Positions 9,851 through 17,672 of a stretch of DNA of 64,000 bases are shown piece after piece. Positions within the stretch are counted from its first letter, which is position 1, and each line of letters starts with the position of its first letter. Origin of the DNA: Blastopirellula marina (GTDB lineage: Bacteria; Planctomycetota; Planctomycetia; Pirellulales; Pirellulaceae); the NCBI RefSeq assembly GCF_002967715.1, contig NZ_PUIA01000074.1, positions 186,001 to 250,000 of the forward strand, read 5' to 3'. The position numbers and the translations under genes are program-made. A model generated the notes under the pieces. The model did no database searches, was not told the origin of the DNA, and saw nothing but the letters and a program-made list of their open reading frames with translations.

Positions 9851-11395
9851 ATGCCCTCGTTGAGTTCCAACCGCAAACTTGCGGCCTTGCTGCTGATACT
9901 TTCAGTGGCGACGCTGTATCTGTCGTTTGAAAAGCAGGCCATGGCGATCGAGCCTGGCAGCAAGCCAAATGTTGTCTTCATCCTGATCGATGACATGCGC
10001 TACGACGCGATGGGCTTCACGGGACATCCCTTCCTGAAGACCCCTGAAATCGACGCAATGGCGGCTCGCGGAGCGAACTTTACCAACGCGTTCGTCACCA
10101 CGTCGCTCTGCTCGCCGAGTCGTGCGTCGATTCTCACTGGGCAGTACATGCACAATCACGGTGTTGTCGATAACAACGATACCGACATGTCGCAGACCAT
10201 CTTCTTTCCGCAGTACCTGCAGAAGGCCGGTTACAAGACAGGCTTCTTTGGCAAGTGGCACATGGGAGGTGGCACCGACGCCCCTCGACCTGGCTTCGAT
10301 CAATGGGTCAGCTTCCGCGGCCAAGGGCATTACATGCCGCCAGGGCCGAAGTGGACGTTGAACGTCAATGGCAAGTCGGTTCCACAGAAAGGGTACATCA
10401 CCGACGAACTGACCGACTACGCGATCGACTGGCTAGAGTCTCTCGACAAAGACCAGCCGTTCTTCCTGTATCTGTCGCACAAAGCGGTGCACGCTCAGTT
10501 TGTCCCAGCCGAGCGACATAAAGATCTATACGCCGACGTCGAAATTAAGCTTCCAGCTTCCGAGGCCAATACCGACGAGAACTACGAAGGCAAGCCGATG
10601 TGGGTCAAGAATCAACGAAACAGCTGGCACGGCGTTGATTTTCCCTATCACTCGTCGCTCGATATTAAGGAATATTACCGCGACTACTGCCGCTGCATGA
10701 ATGCCGTCGACGACAGCGTCGGGCGCGTTCATAAGTACTTGAAGGACAACGACCTGGCCGACAACACGGTCGTCATGCTGATGGGAGACAACGGCTTCCT
10801 ATTCGGCGAACATGGCCTGATCGACAAGCGCAACGCCTACGAGGAATCGATGCGTGTTCCCCTGGTGGTCGAAGCCCCTGGCATTCTGGCACCTGGCTCG
10901 ACGGTGGACGCTGTCGTGGCGAACATTGACATCGGGCCTACCATTCTCGAACTGGCCGGGATCGAAACGCCCAAGCAGATGGACGGCATGAGCTTCCTGC
11001 GTATCGCCTCGGGCAAGATGGACGCCAAAGATTGGCGGAAGCATCTCTTGTACGAATACAACTGGGAATGGAACTTCCCGCACACACCCACCATGTTCGC
11101 GCTACGCGGCGAACGGTACAAGTTCATTCAATACCATGGCATTTGGGACACCGACGAACTGTACGATCTGGAAAATGATCCGCACGAAATGAAGAACTTG
11201 ATCCACGAACCAGGCCTGCAAAGCACGGTTCGCGACATGCGTAACGCGTTGAATCAAGAGCTTAAGAATCGCGGTGCCATGCAAGTTCCCTTCGGGGCAA
11301 AGCGTGGGCCAGGTGCCAACCTGCGTCTTGAAGCAGGCCCGCAAGCCGCTGAATTCCCCCAGAACGTTCTGCGTGAAAAGGACGGCAAGCAGTAA
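9851..11395 (+). CDS. Sulfatase (type I, formylglycine-dependent), exported
   Basis: A 514-residue protein. The frame is open from 9728, but the ATG at 9851 is preferred because it is followed directly by a signal peptide (LAALLLILSVATLYLSF... ending at about AMA) and preceded by GGAGA. The sulfatase core starts at PNVVFILIDDMR (metal-binding DD at 47-48). CSPSR at 87-91 is the canonical CxPSR formylglycine motif, with C87 the residue converted to formylglycine. Further family signs are FGKWHMG, the late metal site MGDNGFLFGEHG and the C-terminal LYDLENDPHEMKNL typical of glycan sulfatases. Substrate is not determinable; the closest look is N-acetylglucosamine-6-sulfatase/heparan-type enzymes acting on sulfated polysaccharides outside the cytoplasm. 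A second sulfatase follows 48 bases downstream, probably in the same transcript. Confidence 0.93.
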   Translation: MPSLSSNRKLAALLLILSVATLYLSFEKQAMAIEPGSKPNVVFILIDDMRYDAMGFTGHPFLKTPEIDAMAARGANFTNAFVTTSLCSPSRASILTGQYMHNHGVVDNNDTDMSQTIFFPQYLQKAGYKTGFFGKWHMGGGTDAPRPGFDQWVSFRGQGHYMPPGPKWTLNVNGKSVPQKGYITDELTDYAIDWLESLDKDQPFFLYLSHKAVHAQFVPAERHKDLYADVEIKLPASEANTDENYEGKPMWVKNQRNSWHGVDFPYHSSLDIKEYYRDYCRCMNAVDDSVGRVHKYLKDNDLADNTVVMLMGDNGFLFGEHGLIDKRNAYEESMRVPLVVEAPGILAPGSTVDAVVANIDIGPTILELAGIETPKQMDGMSFLRIASGKMDAKDWRKHLLYEYNWEWNFPHTPTMFALRGERYKFIQYHGIWDTDELYDLENDPHEMKNLIHEPGLQSTVRDMRNALNQELKNRGAMQVPFGAKRGPGANLRLEAGPQAAEFPQNVLREKDGKQ

Positions 11396-11443
11396 CGACT
11401 CTGCTCTTCTGACAATCAATCTTCCACCTTGGGAAAACTCCTT

Positions 11444-12757
11444 ATGCGTCTTGTGATTACTGCTTTATTTGCTTTGACAATGGTAGCTGGGTTCAGCGTT
11501 CGCGTGGCGTGCGCTGCCGACCAGCCCAACGTCGTGATTCTGCTTTCCGACGATCAGCGCTGGGACGACTATTCATTCCTTGGCCACGAAGCGATCAAAA
11601 CGCCGAACATCGATCGGCTGGCGAGCCAGTCGTTGGTATACGAACGCGGCTACGTCCCTTCTTCGCTGTGCCGTCCTTCGCTGGCCAGTCTGTTCACGGG
11701 GCTCTACCCGCACCAGAACGGCATTACCGGCAATGACCCGCGCGAGAACAAACGTACCAACGAAGGCCGCGCCGTTCTGGTTGATCGGTTCCAACAAAAT
11801 CCTCGCCTGGCCGCGATCCTCGGTCAGCATGGTTACGTCAGTTTCCAGTCCGGCAAATGGTGGGAAGGAAACCCTTCCAGCGGCGGCTTTACTGCGGGGA
11901 TGACCCACGGCGATGTCACCAAAGGAGGACGCCACGGAGACGTTGGGCTGACGATCGGTCGTAAGACGATGCAGCCAGTGATGGACTTCATCGACAAGGC
12001 CGTCGCCGAGGACAAGCCGTTCTTCCTGTGGTACGCACCAATGATGCCTCACCTGCCGCACGATCCTCCGAAACGTCTCCTCGATAAGTACACCCAGGAC
12101 GATCGCCCGCTGGAAATCGCCAAGTACTTCGCCATGTGCGATTGGTGGGATGAAACGTGTGGCCAGGTGCTTGACCATCTCGACAAGAAGAACATCGCCG
12201 AGAACACCGTGGTGATCTACCTGTGCGACAACGGCTGGATTCAGGAAGCCGACAAAGGGGGCGGAGCCGTCGGTGGGCCCAAGGGAAAGCGTTCTGTCTA
12301 CGACGGGGGAACTCGTACCCCAATCATGATTCGCTACCCAGGCCACGTGAAACCGGCCCGCAACAAGAGCGACCTGGCCAGCAGCATCGACGTGGTGCCT
12401 ACTATTCTCGATGCTGTCGGCGTGAAGACCGACTACAACTTCCCCGGCATCAGCCTGTTGGATGAGGCCAAAGTCGACCAGCGAAAGGCGATCTTTGGCG
12501 AGATCTACTCGCACGATATCCCCGATTTCCGCCACCCCGAACAGGGGCTTCATTACCGCTGGATCATCGACGGCGATTACAAGCTGATCGTCCCCAGCGG
12601 TCTGGATGAAGGGGAATATGGCCCCGAGAAAGTGGCACTATTTAATGTCACCAAGGATCCTGAAGAAGAGCAAAACGTGATTGCCGATCATCCAGAGATC
12701 GCAGCCGATCTACACAAGAAGCTCGATGCGTGGTGGAATCCCACGCTACAGAACTAG
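11444..12757 (+). CDS. Sulfatase-family protein with altered CxPSR motif, exported
   Basis: A 437-residue protein. The ATG at 11444 is chosen over the in-frame TTG at 11429 because it begins a clean signal peptide (MRLVITALFALTMVAG... cleavage near ACA/ADQ). The core PNVVILLSDDQRWDD carries the metal-binding aspartates and YLCDNGW is the second metal site. The active-site segment reads SSLCRPSLASLFTG: C76 and P78 are present, but the Arg expected two positions after the Pro (CxPxR) is Leu80. Arg in this motif is important for formylglycine-generating enzyme recognition and catalysis, so activity is uncertain. The C-terminus (ALFNVTKDPEEEQN) is typical of the family. It lies 48 bases after the preceding sulfatase and ends at a strong hairpin. 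Confidence 0.9.
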   Translation: MRLVITALFALTMVAGFSVRVACAADQPNVVILLSDDQRWDDYSFLGHEAIKTPNIDRLASQSLVYERGYVPSSLCRPSLASLFTGLYPHQNGITGNDPRENKRTNEGRAVLVDRFQQNPRLAAILGQHGYVSFQSGKWWEGNPSSGGFTAGMTHGDVTKGGRHGDVGLTIGRKTMQPVMDFIDKAVAEDKPFFLWYAPMMPHLPHDPPKRLLDKYTQDDRPLEIAKYFAMCDWWDETCGQVLDHLDKKNIAENTVVIYLCDNGWIQEADKGGGAVGGPKGKRSVYDGGTRTPIMIRYPGHVKPARNKSDLASSIDVVPTILDAVGVKTDYNFPGISLLDEAKVDQRKAIFGEIYSHDIPDFRHPEQGLHYRWIIDGDYKLIVPSGLDEGEYGPEKVALFNVTKDPEEEQNVIADHPEIAADLHKKLDAWWNPTLQN

Positions 12758-12769
12758 AACCAGCGCGAA

Positions 12770-12804
12770 GCGTAAGATGCAGCGCAAATCGCTGCATCTT
12801 ACGC
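12770..12804 (+). terminator. Strong stem-loop terminator after the sulfatase pair
   Basis: GCGTAAGATGCAGCG (12770-12784) and its perfect 15-base reverse complement (12790-12804) flank a CAAAT loop, followed by ATTCTTTCTC. It starts 13 bases after the second sulfatase stop and most likely ends the sulfatase transcript. Confidence 0.8.
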
Positions 12805-13006
12805 ATTCTTTCTCGTCTGGGGCCAATGCATGAAGGCCGCGTAAAGTTCTGAAGGAGTTTGCACGATCTGTCCCCCGTTCTCTTTGTTCCGGCGGATCTT
12901 CGGGCATCATAGTTTGTGGCAAGGTTAATCAGGCGGTACCCATTCGGGCAGCTATCCCAGCATAGTTTTGTGTCTCTCTGCGCAAATCCCTCGGGATCGA
13001 GATACC

Positions 13007-13696
13007 ATGCAATATCGCTGTCCGCTGTGTCAGACCAATGGGGTCGTTCCCGATAAAGCTCGCGGGCACGAAGTGTTGTGCCTGAAGTGCCGTGAGCATT
13101 TCTTCATCCCCGACCAGTCGCTGGAAGAACGAATCAAGCTCGGCATCTTTTATGCCGCTCGAAGAAACGACGGCGAGGTGATCATCGCCCTGGCAGAGAG
13201 CGGGGCAAACCTTGATGTTCAAGAACCCGATACCGGGCACACGCCCCTTCATATCGCCTCGTACTATGGAAAGCTATACGCCGGACGCGAGCTAATTCAA
13301 AAGGGGGCTTCGCTTGAAATCCGCGCATCGAAGACCGTGCAGACGCCGCTATTCTATGCGGCACGCGAGAACAACCCCAAGATCGTCTGCTGGTTACTAG
13401 AAAGAGGTGCTCAGCCGAACTGCCAAGACCCCGACGGCACGACGCCGCTGCACTGGGCAGCTCGAAAAGGGTACCTGGAAGTCGCGCGAGCCTTGGTCGA
13501 CGGCGGGGCCGATCATCGTGTCGAGAACCATACTGGGCTTCGGCCCCTTCAGTTTGCCGTATCGTATCATCAACCGGATCTAAGGGACTATCTTATTTCG
13601 GTCGAGCGAGCGACCCAGTTCATGCAGAACCAGCGGACCAAGGCCAACACGAAAAAGGGAACGCTCAACAAGTTCCTGTTTGGCTTCGGCGAGTAA
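13007..13696 (+). CDS. Zinc-ribbon plus ankyrin-repeat protein
   Basis: A 229-residue protein. The ATG at 13007 (MQYRCPLCQTNG) is chosen over the upstream in-frame TTG at 12968 because the zinc ribbon starts immediately. CPLC at about 5-8 and CLKC at about 27-30 form a CxxC...CxxC ribbon. Residues about 45-195 hold four to five ankyrin repeats, with TPLHIASYYGK, TPLFYAARENN and TPLHWAARKGY as consensus helices. The tail is basic (NQRTKANTKKGTLNK). No signal peptide or membrane segment is visible, so it should be cytoplasmic. Ankyrin repeats bind proteins and the ribbon could bind protein or nucleic acid; the partner is unknown. It is preceded by the sulfatase terminator and converges on the metal operon. 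Confidence 0.8.
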   Translation: MQYRCPLCQTNGVVPDKARGHEVLCLKCREHFFIPDQSLEERIKLGIFYAARRNDGEVIIALAESGANLDVQEPDTGHTPLHIASYYGKLYAGRELIQKGASLEIRASKTVQTPLFYAARENNPKIVCWLLERGAQPNCQDPDGTTPLHWAARKGYLEVARALVDGGADHRVENHTGLRPLQFAVSYHQPDLRDYLISVERATQFMQNQRTKANTKKGTLNKFLFGFGE

Positions 13697-13722
13697 GCGA
13701 ATCTTAACCCAGCCCCAGCAAT

Positions 13723-15261
13723 TTAGTTGTGGGCCTCTGGGGTATCCACCAAACGCACCGTAATGGAATCGGCCTGGTGGTGATTGAGATGGAGATACAT
13801 AGTGCTATCGTTTACCTGGAAGGTCCACGTTTGTTCGTTGTCGGTTCGCGGACCTGTCGTCAGCCGATCGCCGATCTCCAGGTCGAAGCTTCCTTCCGGC
13901 ACCACTAGCGTGACCTCGGCCACGTGCCCCTCGCGCAGCAGGCTCGCATGCACTTCCTTGCCAGGAACCAGGTGCACAAAGTCTTCCGGGATCTCTTGGC
14001 CATGGGGATCGGTGATCGGATGCCCCAGGCGATCGTCGAGATAGTCGACCGCGGCTTCGTCGTTCACGTGTTCCAACAGATGGGCACGATCGTGAATCTC
14101 TTCCTCAGGCATGCCCAGGCGAGCCAGGTAGGCTTCCCAAATTCGATGAGCACGCATCAGCCGCCGCGCTTCCAGTTCGCCTGACTCGGTCAGTTGGTAT
14201 GCGTCGTTGTCCTTCGGCTCGATCAGTCCGCGGGTCACCATTCGGTCGAGCGTGCGTCGAAGACTCTGCCCATCGGTAGGTACATTGGCTATGATCGTTG
14301 CCAGCGAAGTCTCCAGGCCTTCGCTCCGCCGCATGCAGCCGAGGATGTCTTCGGCAAGCGTTTGAGGGATCGCGGCTCGTTTGCGAATCCAGGTCGAAAG
14401 CAGCCCGAAATTCGGCGAAAATACCAGCACCACCATGAACTGAAATGTACTGAACAGCACGATCGGCGGGCTCGTGGCGACATTCAACCATACCGACAAA
14501 TAAACGCCGCAAATAACGCTTGAAACTCCAAATAGAGCTGACAGCGCCATCATGTGGCTCAGGCGGTTGGTCAGCAAATACGCCGTCGCGGCCGGGGTAA
14601 TCAGAAGTCCCACGACCAGGATCACGCCGACAATCTGCACCGCGCTGACCACCACTAGCGACGTGCAAGTGGTCATCAACATGTGAATCAGCAGCACCGG
14701 CAATCCGATGGAAGCGGCCATGATCGGGTCGAATGACGTGAGCAGCAACTGCCGGAACCAAAGGATCGTGACAAACAAAACGACTGCCGTTACACCGGCC
14801 ATCATCCATAAACGTTCGGCATCGACTGCCAGGACGTCCCCCATCACAAAATGGAAGAGATCCAAATGAATGTAGTGCGAAAACATACTGGCCAGCGCGC
14901 CACCCAGCGCAAAGATGCCGGTATACATGATGCCGATTGCCGTGTCTTCTTTGACGCGCGACACACGCGAAACAAAGCTCACCATCAGCACAGTCGTAAA
15001 CCCTGCCAACAGAGCGCCGAGAATCATCCCGGCAAAGTGAGCTTCGTGCCCATATACCACCTTCATCAGCAGGTAGCCGCCGGTCACGCCAGCGAGCATT
15101 GAGTGCGAAATCGCGTCACCCAGAAAGGCCATCCTTCGCAAGATGATCAAGCAACCCACCACGCCTGAGGAAATCGCCACCAGGCAGCCTGCCACTACCG
15201 CACGTAACAGGTAGCTGTTGCCTTGAAAAGGCTCGATGAAGAGAGAATACAAAGCGTCCAT
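13723..15261 (-). CDS. Metal ABC transporter permease fused to a DtxR/MntR-type regulator (YtgCR-like)
   Basis: A 512-residue fusion. Residues 1 to about 295 are an ABC-3 family permease with eight to nine hydrophobic segments and the family's LRRMAFLGDAISHSMLAG coupling region. Residues about 300-425 are a DtxR-type winged helix (SLRRTLDRMVTRGLIE) plus metal-binding/dimerisation domain. Aligned by eye with DtxR, the ancillary site is kept as H372, E376 and H390, and the primary site as H394 (Cys in DtxR), E397 and H398; the segment DPHGQEIP also matches. The last 80 residues may be an SH3/FeoA-like domain. Chlamydial YtgCR has the same architecture, and its regulator half is released by proteolysis; whether that happens here is unknown. 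The start overlaps the ATPase stop by one base (TAATG). No second permease is present. Confidence 0.92.
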   Translation of the reverse strand: MDALYSLFIEPFQGNSYLLRAVVAGCLVAISSGVVGCLIILRRMAFLGDAISHSMLAGVTGGYLLMKVVYGHEAHFAGMILGALLAGFTTVLMVSFVSRVSRVKEDTAIGIMYTGIFALGGALASMFSHYIHLDLFHFVMGDVLAVDAERLWMMAGVTAVVLFVTILWFRQLLLTSFDPIMAASIGLPVLLIHMLMTTCTSLVVVSAVQIVGVILVVGLLITPAATAYLLTNRLSHMMALSALFGVSSVICGVYLSVWLNVATSPPIVLFSTFQFMVVLVFSPNFGLLSTWIRKRAAIPQTLAEDILGCMRRSEGLETSLATIIANVPTDGQSLRRTLDRMVTRGLIEPKDNDAYQLTESGELEARRLMRAHRIWEAYLARLGMPEEEIHDRAHLLEHVNDEAAVDYLDDRLGHPITDPHGQEIPEDFVHLVPGKEVHASLLREGHVAEVTLVVPEGSFDLEIGDRLTTGPRTDNEQTWTFQVNDSTMYLHLNHHQADSITVRLVDTPEAHN

Positions 15262-16061
15262 TACTTCGCTTTCTCCTCGATGACGCGTCGCAGGTGCTCG
15301 AACGCACGCACGTTGCCGTCGTACACCTCACTCAACAGTTCCGGCTGCAAGATTTGCAGCGGGGTGCCGAAGGCGAACAGCCGTTGTTTCAATAGTATCA
15401 GTGCGTCGAAGAATTCCGCCGCGGTAGCCAGATCGTGATGTACGACAACCAGCGTGCGGCCTGACTTCTTGGCGTTCTCCAGCACGTTCAAGATCGCGCG
15501 TTCGGTCGCTGCATCGACACCTGCGAAGGGTTCGTCCAGCAACACTACCTGGGCACCTTGCGCGAGAGCGCGGGCCATGAACAAGCGCTGCTGCTGTCCG
15601 CCGGAAAGCGCCCCAATCTGGCGTTTACGAAGATCGGCCATTCGCACGATCGACAGGGCTTCTTCCACGATTTCCCAGTCGGCCTTGGAAGGTCCCCATT
15701 GCCACCACGGAATATTGCCGTAGCGGCCCATCATGGCAACCTCTTCCACAGTCACCGGGAAGTCCCAATCAACGCTGCCGCGCTGCGGGACGTAGGCAAC
15801 CAGCTTGCGTGTTCGCTCGACCGGCGTGCCAAAGATTCGCACGTCACCGACATCAGGACGTAAGAACCCAAGAATCGCTTTAATCAATGTCGACTTGCCG
15901 GAACCGTTGGGACCGATGATGCCGACGAGTTGCCCTTGCGGGATTGCAAACGACACGTCCAGCAGCGCAGGAACGGCCCCGTAACTGACGGTCAGATGTT
16001 CGACTTCAATCGCCGGTACGCTGGTATCGGCCGCTGGTGAGATAGGGGCGTCGGTGATCAC
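15261..16061 (-). CDS. Metal ABC transporter ATP-binding protein
   Basis: A 266-residue cytoplasmic ATPase of the zinc/manganese/iron (ABC-3) importer group. Walker A is GPNGSGKST at 50-58, the signature LSGGQQQR at 152-159 and Walker B VVLLDEP at 172-178, with the switch His in VVVHHDLAT. It powers uptake through the fused permease encoded immediately downstream (one-base overlap of stop and start). Its own start overlaps the stop of the upstream unknown protein by 4 bases (ATGA), so translational coupling is likely. The specific metal cannot be read from the ATPase. Confidence 0.93.
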   Translation of the reverse strand: MITDAPISPAADTSVPAIEVEHLTVSYGAVPALLDVSFAIPQGQLVGIIGPNGSGKSTLIKAILGFLRPDVGDVRIFGTPVERTRKLVAYVPQRGSVDWDFPVTVEEVAMMGRYGNIPWWQWGPSKADWEIVEEALSIVRMADLRKRQIGALSGGQQQRLFMARALAQGAQVVLLDEPFAGVDAATERAILNVLENAKKSGRTLVVVHHDLATAAEFFDALILLKQRLFAFGTPLQILQPELLSEVYDGNVRAFEHLRRVIEEKAK

Positions 16062-16564
16062 GGCTGCTCCTTAGGCAAGGAAGCATCGCTGTCGACGTCG
16101 AACGAAACGCGGCCGACCAGTTTGGTATCGGTACCAGCAGCCCAGATCGTTTGCGACTCGATCGGTTGCAGGCCGCTGCCCTGATACAACTCGATGTGGA
16201 TTGCCTTGGGGGTGATATCGGACGAATTGGCAGGGGTCATATCAATCAGAAATTCATTCGTGCCGCTGCGAAGATCGAGATCGAGCGTGGTATCGATCGG
16301 CTGGCCGGCGGGAATGGGCTCGTCGATAGACAGAACTGGCCTGCCCAGCAGCGAAACGCTAAGCGACGAGGCTTTCGAGACGTCTTCGGCAAACGGATCG
16401 ACGCCAGCATCGAAGGTCGCTACGATCCGCAGGCGATAGGTGCCGTGGACTTCGCGGGCCTCGGTCTCGGCCGCAGGCATTTGGTTCTCTGCGAGAGTCT
16501 GCTGATAGAGCCAGGTGAGTCCCAGCACCAGCGAGGCAGTCAGAATGGCGACAACAATACGCAT
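16058..16564 (-). CDS. Membrane-anchored or secreted protein of unknown function in the metal operon
   Basis: A 168-residue protein with an N-terminal hydrophobic segment (MRIVVAILTASLVLGLTWLY), either an uncleaved anchor or a signal sequence. The rest reads as a beta-rich extracytoplasmic domain (GTYRLRIVATFDAG, SLSVSLLGRPVLSID, LDLRSGTNEFLIDMTP). There are no His/Cys clusters that would suggest metal binding, and I recognise no family. It lies between the binding protein (2-base gap) and the ATPase (4-base overlap), so it is almost certainly co-expressed with the transporter. An accessory role at the outer face of the membrane is plausible but inferred from position only. Confidence 0.8.
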   Translation of the reverse strand: MRIVVAILTASLVLGLTWLYQQTLAENQMPAAETEAREVHGTYRLRIVATFDAGVDPFAEDVSKASSLSVSLLGRPVLSIDEPIPAGQPIDTTLDLDLRSGTNEFLIDMTPANSSDITPKAIHIELYQGSGLQPIESQTIWAAGTDTKLVGRVSFDVDSDASLPKEQP

Positions 16565-16566
16565 AA

Positions 16567-17466
16567 CTATTTCAATGCCTGAACGATGGTGATGACATTC
16601 TCACGCATCATTCCGATGTAGGTTTCTCCGGCAGTGTCGGGGCCGCCCATCGAGTCGGAATAGAGTTCGCCACCGATCTTCACGCCAGCCTCGCGGGCAA
16701 TCTCGCGAACCATCGTCGGATTGACGGAGGTCTCGACGAAGATGGCTTTGACCTTGTGATCGCGGATGGAGTCAATTGTTTCCTGACGCCGCTGCGGTGT
16801 GATGCCTGCACCCACTTCATCTCCCGTCGACCAGCCGACTGGTGTTGCCGATTGCATTCCGTAGGCATGGCAAAAGTAGTTGAACGCATCGTGACTGGTA
16901 ACCAGCACGCGCTGCTCGACCGGAATATTGTTGATTTCGCGGACAATCCAACTGTGAAGCGTGCGGAGTTGATCGAGGTACAGCCCCGCGCGGCTGCGGT
17001 ACTCGTCGGCATGTTCGGGATCGAGTTTGATGACGGCATCGCGAATGTTGCGAACGTAGATCGCCGCGTTGGTGCACGAGAACCACACGTGCGGATCGTG
17101 CATGGCCTGCTCGATACCGGGGACCTGCAGCGGCTGGCAACCTTCGACACAGGTCACTATCGGGCGGCCAGTCTGGGTGGCCAGTTTGTTCATCCAGTCG
17201 TTCCCTTCCAGATGCCAGCCGTTTTCCAGACACAAATCAGCGGTTGAGACCAATTGGGCATCGCCAGGCTTCTTCTCGTAGAGGTGTGGGTCCTGGCCAG
17301 CGGCAAGGATGCATTTGACCTCCATCCGGTCGCCAACTACCTGTCGCGCGAAGTCGGCGACCTGGGTTGTAGAGCACACAATCACCTGCCGCTTTTCCTG
17401 GGCAAACAGGGTCGTGGGAAGCAGGATTGCTAGAAACAAGCTGATGGCATATCGGCGCGTGAACAT
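16567..17466 (-). CDS. Metal ABC transporter substrate-binding protein (TroA/ZnuA family)
   Basis: A 299-residue periplasmic solute-binding protein. The ATG at 17466 (MFTRRYAISLFLAILLPTTLFAQ) starts a clear signal peptide; the frame also extends to 17499. Cluster A-I metal ligands are all present: H61 (DPHLYE), H126 (HDPHVWF), H192 (TSHDAF) and D271 (LYSDSMGG), the three-His-one-Asp set of TroA/ZnuA proteins binding Zn, Mn or Fe. There is no long His-rich loop of the kind common in ZnuA, which slightly favours a Mn/Fe or TroA-like role. It is the first gene of a four-gene minus-strand operon ending in the permease-regulator fusion. A palindrome lies 24-39 bases upstream of its start. Confidence 0.92.
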   Translation of the reverse strand: MFTRRYAISLFLAILLPTTLFAQEKRQVIVCSTTQVADFARQVVGDRMEVKCILAAGQDPHLYEKKPGDAQLVSTADLCLENGWHLEGNDWMNKLATQTGRPIVTCVEGCQPLQVPGIEQAMHDPHVWFSCTNAAIYVRNIRDAVIKLDPEHADEYRSRAGLYLDQLRTLHSWIVREINNIPVEQRVLVTSHDAFNYFCHAYGMQSATPVGWSTGDEVGAGITPQRRQETIDSIRDHKVKAIFVETSVNPTMVREIAREAGVKIGGELYSDSMGGPDTAGETYIGMMRENVITIVQALK

Positions 17467-17489
17467 AATTGGTATAGCCAAAGCAGTAT

Positions 17490-17505
17490 TTTTGATCACT
17501 CAAAA
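17490..17505. promoter_or_regulatory. Candidate operator palindrome upstream of the metal-uptake operon
   Basis: TTTTGA-TCAC-TCAAAA is a perfect 6-base inverted repeat with a 4-base centre, 24 bases upstream of the binding-protein ATG. It sits where a promoter-blocking regulator would bind, and the operon encodes a DtxR-type domain. DtxR/MntR family operators are AT-rich palindromes, but this sequence is not a textbook DtxR box, so the assignment is inference. Confidence 0.35.
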
Positions 17506-17672
17506 CATCATAGATAGCGGTGTAGATAAAAACAAGGGCTAATGAAGTCACCGTAGCGAAGACAGAAACTTGCTATTTAAAGGAGCGATGGTCGAAACTT
17601 CGCCGAAGTTGATCGGTTTCATTGGGTACAGGCCATTCGAATAGCTAAACCTCCTCCCGGAAGAGATCTGTC

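Noticed and set aside
11573-12553. Minus-strand open frame of 326 codons over the second sulfatase
   Set aside because: It is an antisense shadow in a GC-biased gene; the plus-strand frame has a signal peptide and sulfatase motifs.
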